From Torreya grandis (Eukaryota; Streptophyta; Pinopsida; Cupressales; Taxaceae): DNA of 64,000 bases. Below are positions 48,751 to 60,480 of this stretch, piece by piece (the stretch's first letter is position 1; every line of letters begins with the position of its first letter). The notes below the pieces were generated by a model, which ran no database searches, was not told where the DNA came from, and saw only the letters and a program-made list of their open reading frames with translations. The stretch is taken from positions 2,408,501 through 2,472,500 of the forward strand of contig JARHVA010000593.1 of NCBI GenBank assembly GCA_037957365.1. Reading direction: 5' to 3'. The position numbers and the translations under genes are program-made.

Positions 48751-49111
48751 ATACACTTTTCACCAAGAACAAGCTGATATACACTTCATTTGATATGAGA
48801 AATTCTTATGGATCAGTGAGCTAGGGGTCCTCTGGAGATATAGGGAGGAAGAACTACCATAGGTGTTCTAAGACACATTATGGTAGCTTGTTCACATGCA
48901 CCTATACTCAATTGTGGACACTTCTAACTAACCTGCAAAAGAAGAACTCACAATACACTAGACATGCTGGAATCATTCTATGAAAGCATAAAGGAAAATG
49001 ACTTAACACAAGACAAAGCCATAGACATATGAAAAAGTGCAAGCTCAAATAGAGGCAAAAATGCTTATTTTTTATTCAAGGTAAATTTTGGTAGAGCTCC
49101 ACCTTATAAGC
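48751..49111. other. Unassigned junction sequence
   Basis: No match elsewhere in the window and no frame was recognised. It joins the inverted LTR end to the left-truncated element 3a and may be the upstream part of a divergent LTR of the same family. Confidence 0.5.
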
Positions 49112-49439
49112 TAAGAGATTTTAGTGTAACTTGGCATGGGCAGTAGTTATGCTCAGCCCAATTCCACTCTCATGAACCACCTAGAAGGTGAATTTTATGC
49201 AATCAATTACGTGGGTAGTGTAGATAATCAAGGTGACTATGTCATAGCCAACACAAGGTTCAAAAAGAGAGCTATGGAAGAAGCTCAAGTAGTTGCATAA
49301 ATTTCCACACCATCTTCTTCACCATAGGTGAACCAAAAATTTACAAATTTTAGGCCACCAGTTATACTCTTAGCTCTTCAGCCTATGCCTCAAAAGGCTG
49401 CAAGTGATCCTAAAGAAAATTTGAAAGGGAGCAACCCTC

Positions 49440-50105
49440 AGATCAATGTGGTAGACTAGATGAAGAAGATGCACATGAATATTTCCTTGTGGGATTCATT
49501 ATCAATATTGGGACAAAAAGACATGCTACAAAAAGAATTGCACGAGTTAAATGAAAAAGCTATCCCAACAAAAGTTGACAATGTTCAGATCATGAATGGG
49601 TAGCCTTACACATCAAGCCAAGTTAAGAAAGAAGAAAATGTCCCCCCTTTCTATTTGTCCTTGGTCATAAGAGATTTCTTAGTGCACAATTTCATCTTTG
49701 ACAGTGGAGCAAGCACTTCGGTAATGCCTAAATGCATAGTGGATAAAGTGGGGCTCAAATATGAAGAAATGACTAAGGGAGTCCTACAACTGGATGGATC
49801 ACCATAAAAGATAGTTAGAGTGGTGAAAGGTTTGAACTTGATGCTACACACCTACCTAACTTTTTCAATTCCCCATGATGTGGTAGTGGCGGATGTTCCC
49901 CCTTACTTTGCCATTTACTTGTCAAGGGATTTCACATCCAAAATAGGTGACTACCTAGCAACAAATTGGTCCTACCTAGTTTTTAAAACTAAGTATGGGA
50001 CTAAGGTCAAGATTGAGTCAGAGCCAATCCAAAAGATCATCTAGAGCCATACTCACTCAAGGTAGCAAATGTTAGCTATGCCATTATTAATCAAGAAGAT
50101 TTCTA
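49440..50105 (+). pseudogene. Element 3a protease
   Basis: PPFYLSLVIRDFLVHNFIFDSGASTSVMP near 49645-49730 holds the DSGA protease site. The LDGSP..KIVRVVKGLNL block and PHDVVVADVPPYFAIYLSRDF follow (49790-49935). A TAA stop at 49806 and a one-base shift near 50035, relative to 3b, break it. Confidence 0.85.
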
Positions 50106-50284
50106 AGTGGATCAATCTTTTCCCTCTACCCTTAAAGGAATTGCTGACCTACTCTTAGATGAGTGGAAAAGTGAAAACTTTGAACATGATCCTTACAAGT
50201 TCATAGAAGAGAAAGGACTTGGAATTTATTGCATGTATGAAGAGGGTACTTTCATACCAAATTTGATGAAATCAAGTCAAGATA

Positions 50285-50660
50285 CCTCAAGTTTGTGGTA
50301 GCTTTTCTTTGATGGCTCAAGAAGCAAGTTGGGAGTTGGTGGGGGGGTGGTGGTAGTTTCCTCCTTATAGGAAAAATAATTTTTAGCCTTCAGGTTCTAA
50401 TTTTATTACACATGCAGTGTTGTAGAGTATGAATCTCTTATCCATGGTTTGGAGTGGGCGAGGAAAAGAGGAATTAGAGAATTGCAAGTTTTTGGGGACA
50501 ATGAGCTGATCATAAATCAGGTGAGAAGCTAAAATTTGACCAAGAATTCCTTACTTAAGTCTTACAAACATAGGGTATAGGACTTAGTAGAGAGTTTCCT
50601 TGATTTCAATGTTACCTCCATTCCAACAGAGTAGAATAAACAAGCGGATAGACTAGCAGT
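50285..50660 (+). pseudogene. Element 3a archaeal-type RNase H, placed before RT
   Basis: FFDGSRSKLGVGGGVV near 50304-50350, VEYESLIHGLEWARKRGIREL near 50425-50485, VFGDNELIINQV near 50490-50525 and a NKQADRLAVV stretch near 50636-50665 give all four acidic positions (Asp, Glu, Asp, Asp) of RNase H. Several TAG/TAA stops interrupt. The place is unusual: it lies between protease and RT, whereas elements 1 and 2 carry this domain after the gypsy RNase H. Confidence 0.82.
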
Positions 50661-51015
50661 AGTTGGTGCTCAATTTGAAGTCCCCAAGGAGATAGGTTGA
50701 GACCATAGTCTACATCATTTGAAAGTGGTAATCAGACCATCCGTGCCTGAAAACATCACCAATTGGTAGGTGTTTGACAATGATCAGTAAATATCACTCT
50801 TCTTACAAGAGGAAGCTGAGTTTGCTGCTAGAAACTAGGCTAAGCTACAATAGTAGTATGGGGGCCAAATTGTTCAACTGAAGAATAATAAACTTCCTAA
50901 AGGCTTCATCACTCTTGAAAGTATCTTCAACAAGGATGACCAATTGAAAAATGATAAATAAAGCATCACAATAAAGAGGGAGAACTATTAAAAAGTTGAA
51001 ATATTTAAGAATAAG

Positions 51016-51890
51016 ATGCTTGTACTTGGGAAAGTGTGTACAGATCATGAAAGGCAGGCCTTCATCTTGTTCTGCCAAGAGTTTACTAATGTCTTTGCTT
51101 GGGAGTATAGTGACTTGAAGGGTTTTGACCCAAGTTTGGCCCAACATACCATTGAGCTAGATGAAGGTGCCAAGCCCATTAAGAAGAAACAAAGACCTAT
51201 CAACCTGAAGATTGAGCCTCTCATGCAGAAGGAACTCACCAAGTTGATTGAGTCTAAAATCATATTTCTGATCAAACACTCTTCTTGGCTAGCCAATCTT
51301 GTTCCTTTTCGAAAAAAGAATGGGGAGATCAGATTGTGTGTAGATTTTAGAGACCTCAATAGAGTCTCTTTGAAAGACCATTATCCTCTCCCAAGTATGG
51401 ATCAAATCCTCCAAATGGTGATAGGTAGCGAGTGTTTCTCCCTCTTGGATGGGTATTCAAGATACAATCAGATTTTGGTGCAAGACTGTGACCAATACAA
51501 GACAACCTTTACTACGAAATGGGGGATGTTTGCTTATCAAAAAATGCCATTTAGACTGTCTAATGCCGGTGCCACTTTTTGGTAAGCTATGGACATGGAT
51601 TTTTAAGGCCTAATAAATAACATTGTGTCGGTGTATCTTGATGATGTGACAATATTCTCTAAAGAGGTGGGCCAACACATGAAACACCTTAGATAAATCT
51701 TTGAGATGTGTAGAGAGTTTGGTATATTTCTCAACCCAAAGAAATACATGTTTGATGTCCATGAGGATAAACTCATTGGCCATATGGTTTCTAAAGAAGG
51801 CTTAACCATTGATCCAGAAAGAGTTCACTCCATCCTAGAGCTGTCCATGCCCAAACATAAGAAAGGTTTGTAGAGCTTCTTTGGAAAAAT
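51016..51890 (+). pseudogene. Element 3a reverse transcriptase
   Basis: An open stretch of 189 codons (51016-51585) includes FTNVFAWEYSDLKGFDPSL, LRLCVDF-like IRLCVDFRDLNRVSLKDHYPL, LLDGYSRYNQI and PFRLSNAGATF. It stops at TAA 51583, where FQRAM is expected; YLDDVTIFSK near 51637-51666 holds the active site and the KHKKGL..FFGKINFIKRFIP region follows. Two further stops lie at 51604 and 51694. It is the best preserved coding piece in the right half. Confidence 0.9.
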
Positions 51891-52440
51891 AAATTTCATC
51901 AAAAGGTTTATTCCAAATTTTGTCAATGTAGTCAAGCCATTGACCTCTATGCTAAAGAAAGATGAGAAATTCATGTGGATAGTGCAAAGGAAGGATAGTT
52001 TTGAAGGGATCAAGCAGGCTGTCGCTTAGGCTCCTACCTTGATCAATCCTAACTTTACCAAGGATTTCAACCTCTAAACCTTCATAATTGAAGAGGTAAT
52101 CTCTACTATTCTTACCCAAGTGAATGGTGCAAACCTTGAAAAACCGCTTACATTTTTTAGCTAGGGTCTAGAGGGTTTTGAGGTCAGGTATACGTATGTG
52201 GAGAAGCAAGTCCTTGTGTTAATAGAGAGTCTAAAGAAATTTAGACATATGTTTTCCAATAGTAGGGTTCACCTCATGGTGCCACATCTTAGAGTCAAAG
52301 ACTTCTTGATCATCCATGATCTGAATGAAAAGAGAGTGGGATGGATCACTAAAGTAATGGAATATGACATGGATATCAAAACAACCAAGTTGGTAAGAGG
52401 AGAAGGCCTATGTGAACACCTTACTGTAGACTTTAAATAG
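51890..52440 (+). pseudogene. Element 3a gypsy-type RNase H
   Basis: After FIKRFIPN the frame runs VVKPLTSMLKKDEKF, FEGIKQAV and a DFNLxTF block with the LYTD-type Asp lost. The later part (52198-52440), QVLVLIESLKKFRHMFSNSRV and RVGWITKVMEYDMDIKTTK, is open for 80 codons and is the usual tail of the domain. Confidence 0.75.
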
Positions 52441-52469
52441 TAGAAAGAGGATAGTTTGCTAATCTATGA

Positions 52470-53755
52470 TGCAGCCACAATAGAAGAATCAGTTGTCATT
52501 AAAGATTGGACATCAGATATGAGACATTTATTTCTCACTAGTGAGTGCCCATAGGGCCTTGATAGGAATAAGAGGAGATATTTCAAAATCCAATCTCTAC
52601 CTTATGTCCTAATTGATGGAGTGCTATTCAAAAAGGATTTCTTAGGAGTGATTTTAAGGTGCATAGACCTAGGTCAAGTCGACAAGGTGCTATCTGAGTT
52701 CCATGAAGGGCCAGCTAGTGGTCACTTTTCTCCTAAGGCTACAAATGAAAGAATAATGAGAGTTGGTTACTTTTGGCCCACTCTATTCAGATACACCTAT
52801 GCCTAGGTATGAAAGTGACAAAAGTGTGCTCTCTTTGATGGGAAATAATGGCTAGTTGCAATGCCTCTACAGCCTATTCAAGTTGAATAGCCATTCATGT
52901 AATGGGGCCTTGACTTCATAGGGATGATTAACCCTCCCTCTAGTGGTAGACACAAGTGGGTCCTGATTGCTATAGACTACTTCACAAGATGGATAGAATT
53001 TGTTACTTTGAAGGAGGCCATTGAAAGTGCAGTCCTAGATTTTTATGAAGACCTGGTGACAAGGTTTGGAGTTCTAGCTACAATCATCTCAGATAATGCT
53101 TTAGCTTTTTTGAGAACCAAAATGAGTGAATGGGTGTTGAGATATGACATATATCTTAGCACTTCTTCCAACTACTAACCACAGGGGAATGGTCTGGCTG
53201 AATCCACCAACAAGAATCTGATCAGGATTATCAAAAGAATAATGGAGGAAAATCAGAGAACTTGGTATGCCAAGTTGAAAATAGCCCTATGGGTAGACAA
53301 GGTCACTCCAAATAGATCAGTTGGTAATTCACCATACAAACTTGTGTATGGAAGGGAAGCTAGACTTCTTATTTTACTTGAATTGCTAGCCTTGGACCTT
53401 GCTCACCAACTACAGTTAGAAGAAGGCAACATCATGGAAGTTAGGCTGTGTGAATTGATGGAACTCCAAGAAACAAGGGACCAAGCTATGGCTTTTATGA
53501 CCAGCCACCAATAATAGATGAAGAATTACTTTGACAAGAGATCCTCATCAAAAGGTTTCTCTAAAGGAGACATCATCCTGAAATGGGATGAGGATTGAGC
53601 TAAGCCTGGAAAGCACATAAAGTTTGACACCTTATGGAGTGGTCCATATGTCATCACTTAGTACAAACAACACAATGCATCCCAAATCTCTAAGCTGGAT
53701 GGTGAAGAACTGTGTTTCCCAATTAATGGGATATATCTTAAGCATTATCATTGAT
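52470..53755 (+). pseudogene. Element 3a integrase
   Basis: FHEGPASGHFS near 52700 and the KCALFDGK stretch near 52825 are remnants of the HHCC module (first Cys lost). Core residues: IDYFTRW near 52972 (Asp), IISDNALAF near 53082 (Asp) and GLAESTNKNL near 53193 (Glu), so the DDE triad is intact. The usual DNG is DNA in this family. A FSKGDIILKW and LWSGPYVIT block ends the protein, with HLKHYH-like YLKHYH before the stop near 53752. Stops and a frame change lie near 52803-52850, 53175 and 53515. Confidence 0.86.
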
Positions 53756-54933
53756 CCTTCTCCCATCATGTACATATTTTCCTTGTTTTCCCTAAGTGCT
53801 TTTGTACATGTTAGTAGTTTTCTTAATCTTGTTTGTGTTTCATTTCCTTTTGGGGGTAAGACCTTCATGATTGATTCTTGGATATCTTGAGGCTATTGCT
53901 AACTCTTTCAAAGCTACATCTTGACTCCATGCCCAATGGACTTTGAGGCTATTAGTTTCTAAGCATAACAAGCATGCTTCCCCTGGGATTCACCATTTTA
54001 TTGACCATTTGGGTCCTATAGGCTAAAATGTTAGTCTCCTTATTTCCCTACCATTCTGAAACATTAATCTGATCATGTATCCATCTTCTAAAAAATCCCT
54101 TTTTTTTATGCAATAAGTCTTGTTTTTATAAAACATTGAAATATCTAAGGACCTATAGGTTTTAGTTCAGTATGCAGTTTTTTCGCTTTGAGCAAATGCC
54201 TTGGAAAAACTTTAAACAAGGAAATGGGCTAGTAGGAATACAAGTCTCTTACAAATATCTAAGGGGAAAATGCCCTTGCAGAGGGCAGACATGTATCGAA
54301 TGGTGCTATTTCAAGTAGGTTCTGAAGGACATCTTAGGGTCCAAGTGCCCTTGTGGATGGCAGGGAACCCTTTTGGAAGAATCAAAAGACAAGGCAAAAA
54401 GTAAGATAGGCAAAGACAAAATTTGAATTTATTTAGGCAAAATGCCTGAAGGAATTCCTTTGGACATTTTGTTTGAAGAAATTCACAAGGCAAAGAACCA
54501 AAAGAAATTCTTTCAGCATAAAATCTCGTGGCAAAGTGAACAATGCAAATCCTTCAGACAAAAAATCTAAAGGAATTCCTTCAAAATTTTGTTTGAATGA
54601 ATTCACTCGAAAGAAAACAAGTGGAAAAATGAAGGAAAGATTTCCTTCAGGCAAAATGTCTAGAGGAATTCCTCTGAACATTTTGTCTGAAGGAATCGAG
54701 AAGCTGAGGCAGCCCAAAGGACCCCAAAGGGCAAGTGCCCTTGTGGGAGACTCTTGGCTGTCAAAAAGAGGACCTTTTTCTAGCCCCAAGGGGAAAAATT
54801 CCATTTGAGAGGGTTCAATGATAGAGGCCTAAACAAGGAAAAAGAAAGGGGAGATATCCTTCATGAAAAAGTCTAAAGGAACACTTCAAAATGTGAAGCC
54901 AAAGGAATTATAAATGGGTGATGGGCCCGCAGA
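53756..54933 (+). other. Element 3a 3' region
   Basis: Non-coding, and closely matched by 62308-63539. It contains a GGGGGTAAGA purine run near 53854, the quasi-palindromes at 54435-54700 and a purine tract AAACAAGGAAAAAGAAAGGGG at 54831-54853 that is the strongest polypurine candidate, though it ends about 80 bases before my LTR start. Open stretches on both strands at 54311-54808 are mirror images produced by the palindromes. Confidence 0.65.
54435..54700. repeat. Quasi-palindromes centred on GGAATTCC (copy 3a)
   Basis: Exact palindromic cores AAGGAATTCCTT at 54449-54460 and 54570-54581 and GAGGAATTCCTC at 54663-54674. The flanks pair too: around the third, CAAAATGT and ACATTTTG are exact complements, giving a palindrome of over 30 bases with two unpaired steps; the first is nearly as long. 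Confidence 0.82.
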
Positions 54934-55572
54934 TGTTAAAATCATGACGATGGAATAGCTATTGGATTTAAAATCATGATGGGCGTGTGAATGTCAAATT
55001 TATGGTAGTGAAATAACCATTGATATTTAAATGCTTGAATGAAAACCCAAAGGAATTCAAAGGCCTTAAGGCCAAAAGGAAGAGACTGCTGAGAAGGGAG
55101 TTCAAGGAGCCAACAAAGGATGAAAAGATATCCCTGAGAGCTCAAATTCTAGGGAAAGAGAGCCATGAAAAGACAAAAGCTGGGAATGGAAAAAAAATCA
55201 AGCACAGAAGTAGACAAAATAGTTTAGGTGATAAAACAAGGTGTTGGCATAAGAGAGTTATTACAGTAGTTGGAACAGTCCCTAGGTCATCAAGGAGCAC
55301 AAAAAATAAATGGCACAACCTATTTTTCCTCATTTTGTATTAATGAGTAGATAACCACATGAATGTCTTGAAGAAGGGGTCTTGTTTGTAGATAAACAAC
55401 ATGGCCCATAATTTCACACATGACATTTAATATATTTTAAACACTAAAAGTTAAAACTAGCAGCCAACACAACATTCTCTTTCAACAACTTCCTCTTCTC
55501 GATGTTCTCAATGCACATAGGCCACTTGTAAAAAAGGTGCCAAAGTCTTTTCCAAAGGGGTGCCATTTCTTC

Positions 55573-55610
<38 letters not shown>

Positions 55611-56284
55611 TTTAAAACTCTCATTTGAGAGAGATCTCTCATTTTTTGTATGGCGCAGCCCTACCAAATTTTCACCTTAAATCAATAGAAAGCATTTTTT
55701 ACCTTAATTTGGTTGGATATATCTCTAAGTGTGCCTAAGTATAACCTTGTGTTCAATTAATTTTCCATGATGATTTCACAAGCTTGATACCAACACACCT
55801 AGTATAGACAAAGCACCATTTCTACAAGTAACAAGAAGAGCTGTATTTGGAGCGCAGAAACAAGATAAGGTTACCAAATAGTGTGTTTTCCTACAACGCT
55901 TGTGGTAAGTTCATTTTATATGTGTCTTCATTAAGCCTTCTTGTTAAGCTCCCTATAGTTTGGTCTTTCTATAAAATAAAGTGTATGTATGTCCTCTTCT
56001 GATATAAAGTATGAGCAAATGAGTAGATCAAACTTTTTTGGTGCATCACCATATTAATCTAGGTTCTATTTTCAATAATCCTTCTCTCTTTTCAACCCCC
56101 CTTTATATATATATTAGAAATAGTACTATAATAACTCAGAGATGCATCAAAGGGAGCTATCTTTTATCTAGAGATTCTCCCCTTAGTTTTTCTAGACCCA
56201 TAGGCAAGAGAGGAGTCTCCATTGTGCCTCGTGGAAGAGAGAAGCCCAGCCTTCCCTCAAGGGGTGCAATCCACAATGTCAACA
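54934..56284 (+). repeat. LTR shared between elements 3a and 3b
   Basis: The right end, GTCAACA at 56284, is firm: a primer-like TTTTTGGCACACC follows. The left end is a judgement: TGTTAAAATCATG at 54934 (TGTCAAAATC at 63540 in the other copy) after GGTGATGGGCC...GCAGA. An alternative is a start nearer the purine tract at 54853. A TC/TA microsatellite lies inside at 55571-55611. Confidence 0.65.
55571..55611. repeat. (TC)n(TA)n microsatellite in the LTR
   Basis: About 18 bases of TC units pass into about 22 bases of TA units. It may overlap a TATA-like promoter of the LTR. Confidence 0.85.
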
Positions 56285-56289
56285 ATTTT

Positions 56290-56306
56290 TGGCACACCTA
56301 GTGGGA
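56290..56306 (+). other. Primer-binding region of element 3b
   Basis: TGGCACACCTAGTGGGA follows the LTR end by five bases. Its TGG start and TTTTTGGCACAC context match the element 1 site on the minus strand near 38160. Confidence 0.75.
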
Positions 56307-56606
56307 AATATTTTTTAAACACTTAGAAGAGTTCTAGGATTGGTGATGGTCCTGTTACAACAAAAAAAATCATTAATCTAGCATCTGGTGACTCCATTAT
56401 CAAGAGCATCAGTCTCTGGTCAAGAATCAGTTTGACCTCTTATGCCTAAGGTCACCACATGATCTACTGCTAAGGGAATCCATTTTGAATTTGTTGAACT
56501 ACCTTTAAAATTAGTAAGGCAGCTGAGGTTTGCAAGGACTCAGCCTTATTCAGCAAGCCATTTCCCCAAACTTACTATAAGATACACTTACGCAAGAAGG
56601 CCTCAG

Positions 56607-57620
56607 TTGAAACCTATCATAGCTATGGCTTTACCTTTTGTGGCCTTTCATGGTCAGAGTCCTTTGAATCTTCTACATTATGACCCAATCGCAGGTGAAA
56701 CACTTAAGAGTGTGCCTCCCTTTAACAGAGAAGGGCCTATCATTGCCATTGAATACATAAAAAATAATACTAACGTCTATAATATTCACAATGTCACTGA
56801 AGAAAACATTGCTATCAGATTGTTGGCATTGTCTTTTAAGGGAAAGATTATGGACTGGTATGGGACTTTACCCATGAATTTAGTCAATACATGGAATGAA
56901 TTGGGTACCCTTTTAACAAACAGATTTGGGGAGAAGAGTGACCATCTCTCACTTGCCAAGCAGCTGACCACTATGAAAAGGGCTTCCCATGAATTCATAT
57001 AAGATTTCAATACTTAATTTTAGAAGACATGGGATAGAATCTCCATTTTGGTAAGACCAACCCCAAGCTATACTTTCCTCTATTATTTGAAAGTGTTTAA
57101 CAATGACATTGTTGTCATGATACAGTCCATGGGAGGACATGTGCTACTTGCTACCTATGACATAGCCATAGCCACTGAGAATTTTCTGGTGCAAATAGGA
57201 AAGATAGCCCTTAGACCTCATATGTCACTCTTCCCAGAATAACTGCCCCCAGTCTAGACTATTGCACCCAACTTAGCTTTCCTTCCTAGCATATAAAAGC
57301 TAGCTGCTACTCCATCCAATGACCTCCATGAAGTCAAAAGCTTGTTACAAAGTGTGACAAATGAACTCATGGCTCTTAAAAGATAGCAAGCTCAAAAATA
57401 TCAACCAAATTAGGGATATCAATAGTTTGGGAAAATAAATAGGCCTCCTTTCCAGAATTACAATCAAAGACAGGGTGAATTTACACAAGCCAGACCTTAT
57501 AAAGGCTATAATCTAGGTGCTCCATCATCCAAGGCTTTGATGCCTACTCAAAATAATCTAATACAAGAATAACTAAATTTCTCCCCCATGGGATATGGTC
57601 AAGATCAAGTTGTTTATACA
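56607..57620 (+). pseudogene. Element 3b gag
   Basis: The open stretch from 56607 (131 codons) contains EENIAIRLLALSFKGKIMDW, YGTLPMNLVNTWNELGTLL and RFGEKSDHLSLAKQL, the capsid block of plant retrotransposon Gag (PF03732), then stops TAA at 57000 and others where Gln is expected. The frame resumes to 57242 (LVRPTPSYTF, DIVVMIQSMG). A Gln- and Pro-rich tail follows to about 57600 with no zinc knuckle that I can see. It may begin upstream of 56607, near 56430. Confidence 0.82.
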
Positions 57621-57639
57621 AATGAGAAGTTGAGTTAGT

Positions 57640-58680
57640 ACATGAATGCACAAGATAATCAGGTTGCCACCCAATTCTCAAGCTTTGAGACTTTAGTGCA
57701 ACCCAACATGGGTAGCAGTCAAGCTCAGCCTGATTTCACTCTCATGAATCACCTAGAAGGTGAATTTTATGTAGTCAATTACGTGGGTAGTGTGGACAAT
57801 CAAGGTGACTATGTCACAGCCAACATAAGGTCTAAAAGGAGAGCTATGGAAGAAGCTCAAGTAGCTTCTCAAATGTCTACACCATCTTCTTCACCATAGG
57901 TGAACTAGAAATTTCCAAATTTTAGTTCACTAGTTATACCCTCAGCTCCTAGGCCTACGCCTCAAAAGGCTGCAAGTGATCCTAAAGAAAATTTGAAAGG
58001 GAGCAACCCTCAGATCAATGTGGTAGACCAAATGAAGAAGCTGCACATGAATATTTCCTTGTGGGATTCATTATCAGTATTGGGACAAAAAGACATGCTA
58101 CAAAAGGAATTGCATGGGCTAAATGAACAAGCTATCCCAATAAAAGTTGACAATGTTCTGATCATGAATGGGCAGCCTTCCACATTAGTCCAAGTTAAGA
58201 AAGAAGAAAAGGTCCCCCCTTTCTATTTGTCCTTGGTTATAGGAGATTTCCTAGTACACAATTACATCATTGATAGTGGAGCAAACACATCGGTAATGCC
58301 TAAATGCATAGTGGATAAACTGGGGCTCAAATATGAATAAATGACTAAGGGAGTCATACAGCTGGATGGATCACTAGAAAAGATAGTTAGAGTGGTGAAA
58401 GGTTTGAACTTGACACTACACACCTGCCTAACTTTTTTAGTTCCCCACGATGTGGTAGTGGCAGGTGTTCCCCCTTACTTTGCCATTTACTTGTCCAGAG
58501 ATTTCACATCCAAGATAGGCAACTACCTAGCAACAAATTGGTCCTACCTAGTTTTTAGAACTAAGTATGGGACTAAGGTTAAGATTGAGTCAGAGCCAAT
58601 CCATAGAGATCATCTAGAGCCATACTCACTCAAGGCAGCATATGTCATCTATGCCATTATTAATCAAGAAGATTTCTAAG
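57640..58680 (+). pseudogene. Element 3b protease region
   Basis: After an acidic stretch (LEGEFYVVNYVGSVDNQG near 57750) the frame at 57993 leads to PPFYLSLVIGDFLVHNYIIDSGANTSVMP near 58215-58300, the protease site DSGAN. A TAA at 58338 splits it from the second part (58341-58679), which has the same blocks as 3a including YLSRDFTSKIG. The piece 58341-58679 stays in one frame where 3a has shifted. Confidence 0.87.
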
Positions 58681-58859
58681 TGGATTAATCTCTGCCCTCT
58701 GCCCTTGAAGGAGTTGCTGACCTACTCTTAGATGAGTGGGGAAGTGACAACTTTGAACATGATCCTTACAAGTTCATAGAATAGGCAGGCCTTAGGATTT
58801 ATTGCATGCATGAAGAGGGTACTTTCATACCAAATTTGATGAAATCAAGCCAAGAGAGC

Positions 58860-59215
58860 TCAGGTTTGTGGCAACTTTTCTTTGATGGCTCAAGAAGCAA
58901 GTTGGGAGCTGGTGGGGGAGTGGTGCTAGTTTCCCCCTCATAGATAAAATACTTTTCAGCCTTTAGGTTCCAATTTTATTACATGTGTAATGTTACAGAG
59001 TATGAATCTCTCATCCATGGTTTGGAGTGGGTGAGGAAAAGAGGAATTAGAGAACTGCAAGTTTTGGGGGACAATGAGTTGATCAGAAATCAGGGGAGAA
59101 GCTAAAATTTGACCAAGAATTCCTTACTTAAGTCTTACAAACATAGGGTATGGGACTTAGAAGAGATTTTCTTTGCTTTCAATGTTACCTCCATTCTAAG
59201 ATAACAGAATAAACT
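58860..59215 (+). pseudogene. Element 3b archaeal-type RNase H, placed before RT
   Basis: LFFDGSRSKLGAGGGVVLV near 58877-58935, VTEYESLIHGLEWVRKRGIREL near 58993-59057 and VLGDNELIRNQ near 59060-59090 correspond to the 3a copy, with the same position between protease and RT. The last acidic site reads LAYRLA-like in place of QADRLA, so the fourth residue is lost. Stops near 58942 and 59103 break the frame. Confidence 0.82.
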
Positions 59216-59599
59216 AGCATACAGACTAGCAGCAGTTGGTTCTCAGTTTCATGTCCCCAAGGAGATAGGTTGAGATCGTAGTCTACATCATTTGAAAGTG
59301 GTAATCAGACCCTCCATACTTGATAACATCACCAACTGGTAGGTGTTTGACAGTGATCAATAGATATCACTCTTCTTGCAAGAGGAAGCTGAGTTTGCTA
59401 CTAGAAACTAGGCTAAGCTACAACAACAATATGGCAGCTAAATTATTCAACTAAAGAACAATAAACTTCCCAAAGGCTTCGTCACTCTTGAAAGTATCTT
59501 AAATAAGGATGACCAATTGAAAAATGATAAATAAAACATCACAACAAAGAGGGAGAACTATGAAAAAGTTGAAATATTCAAGAATAATCTGCTTGCACT

Positions 59600-60480
59600 T
59601 GGGAAAGTGTGTAGAGATCATGAAAGGCAGGCCTTCATCTTGTTCTGCCAAGAGTTTACTGATGTCTTAGCTTGGGAGTATAGCGACTTGAAGGGTTTTG
59701 ACCCAAGTTTGGCCCAACATACCATCGAGTTAGAGGAAGGCACCAAGCCCATCAAGAAATAAAAAAGGTCTGTCAACCTAAAGATTGAGCCTCTCATGTA
59801 GAAGGAACTCACTAAGCTGATTGAGTCTAAAATCATATTTCTGATCAAACACTCTTCTTGTCTGGCCAATCTTGTTCCTATCCAAAAAAAGAATAGGGAG
59901 ATCAGATTGTGCATATATTTTAGAGACCTTAATAGAGTCTCTTTGAAATACCATTATCCTCTCCCAAGTATGGAGCAGATCCTCCAAATGGTGACAGGTA
60001 GCGAGCATTTCTCCCTCCAAGATAGTTATTTAGGATACAATCAGATTTTGGTGCAAGACTGTGACCAGTACAAGACAACCTTCACTACCAAATGGGGGAC
60101 ACTTGCTTATCATAAAATTCCATTTGGATTATCCAATGCTGGTGCCACTTTTTAGTGAGCTATGGACATGGCTTTTCAAGGCTTGATAAATAACATTGTG
60201 CTGGTGTATCTTGATGATGTGATAGTATTCTCTAAAGAGGTAGGCCAACACATGAAACACTTTAGACAAATCTTTGAGAGGTGTAAAGAGTTTGGTATCT
60301 CTCTCAACCCAAATAAATGTGTGTTTGTTGTCCATGAGGGTAAACTCTTTGGCAATGTGGTTTTTAAAGAAGGCTTAACCATTGATCCAAAAAGAGTTCA
60401 CTCCATCCTAGAGCTATCCTTTCCTAAACATAAGAAAGGTCTATAGAGCTTCTTTGGAAAAATAAATTTCATCAAAAGGT
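59600..60480 (+). pseudogene. Element 3b reverse transcriptase
   Basis: From DHERQAFILFCQEFTDVLAWEYS the frame carries IFRDLNRVSLKYHYPLPSM near 59916 onward (the usual DFRDLN reads YFRDLN here) and PFGLSNAGATF. At 60153-60158 two neighbouring stops, TAG and TGA, occupy the Gln and Arg codons of FQRAM. LVYLDDVIVFSKEVG near 60202-60245 has the active site, and 60162-60446 is open for 94 codons. The upstream half has stops near 59759 and 59801. Confidence 0.9.

Larger units (their letters stand above)
49112..56284 (+). mobile_element. Element 3a: left-truncated gypsy element with 3' LTR
   Basis: It aligns with 57690 onward (element 3b) from about 49112 but lacks the 5' LTR, gag core and leader. 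The order is protease, archaeal-type RNase H, RT, gypsy RNase H, integrase, 3' region and LTR. Its LTR also serves as the 5' LTR of 3b. In a 128-base piece of RT (from 51361) 13 bases differ from 3b, about 10%. The gypsy assignment rests on RNase H-before-integrase order, and dual RNase H points to the Tat group. Confidence 0.88.

Noticed and set aside
53854..53864. GGGGGTAAGA as the element 3 polypurine tract
   Set aside because: It lies about 1.1 kb before the LTR start, and no LTR-like TG start follows it.
54311..54808. Overlapping open stretches on both strands
   Set aside because: They arise from palindromic repeats with mirrored coding and show no domain.
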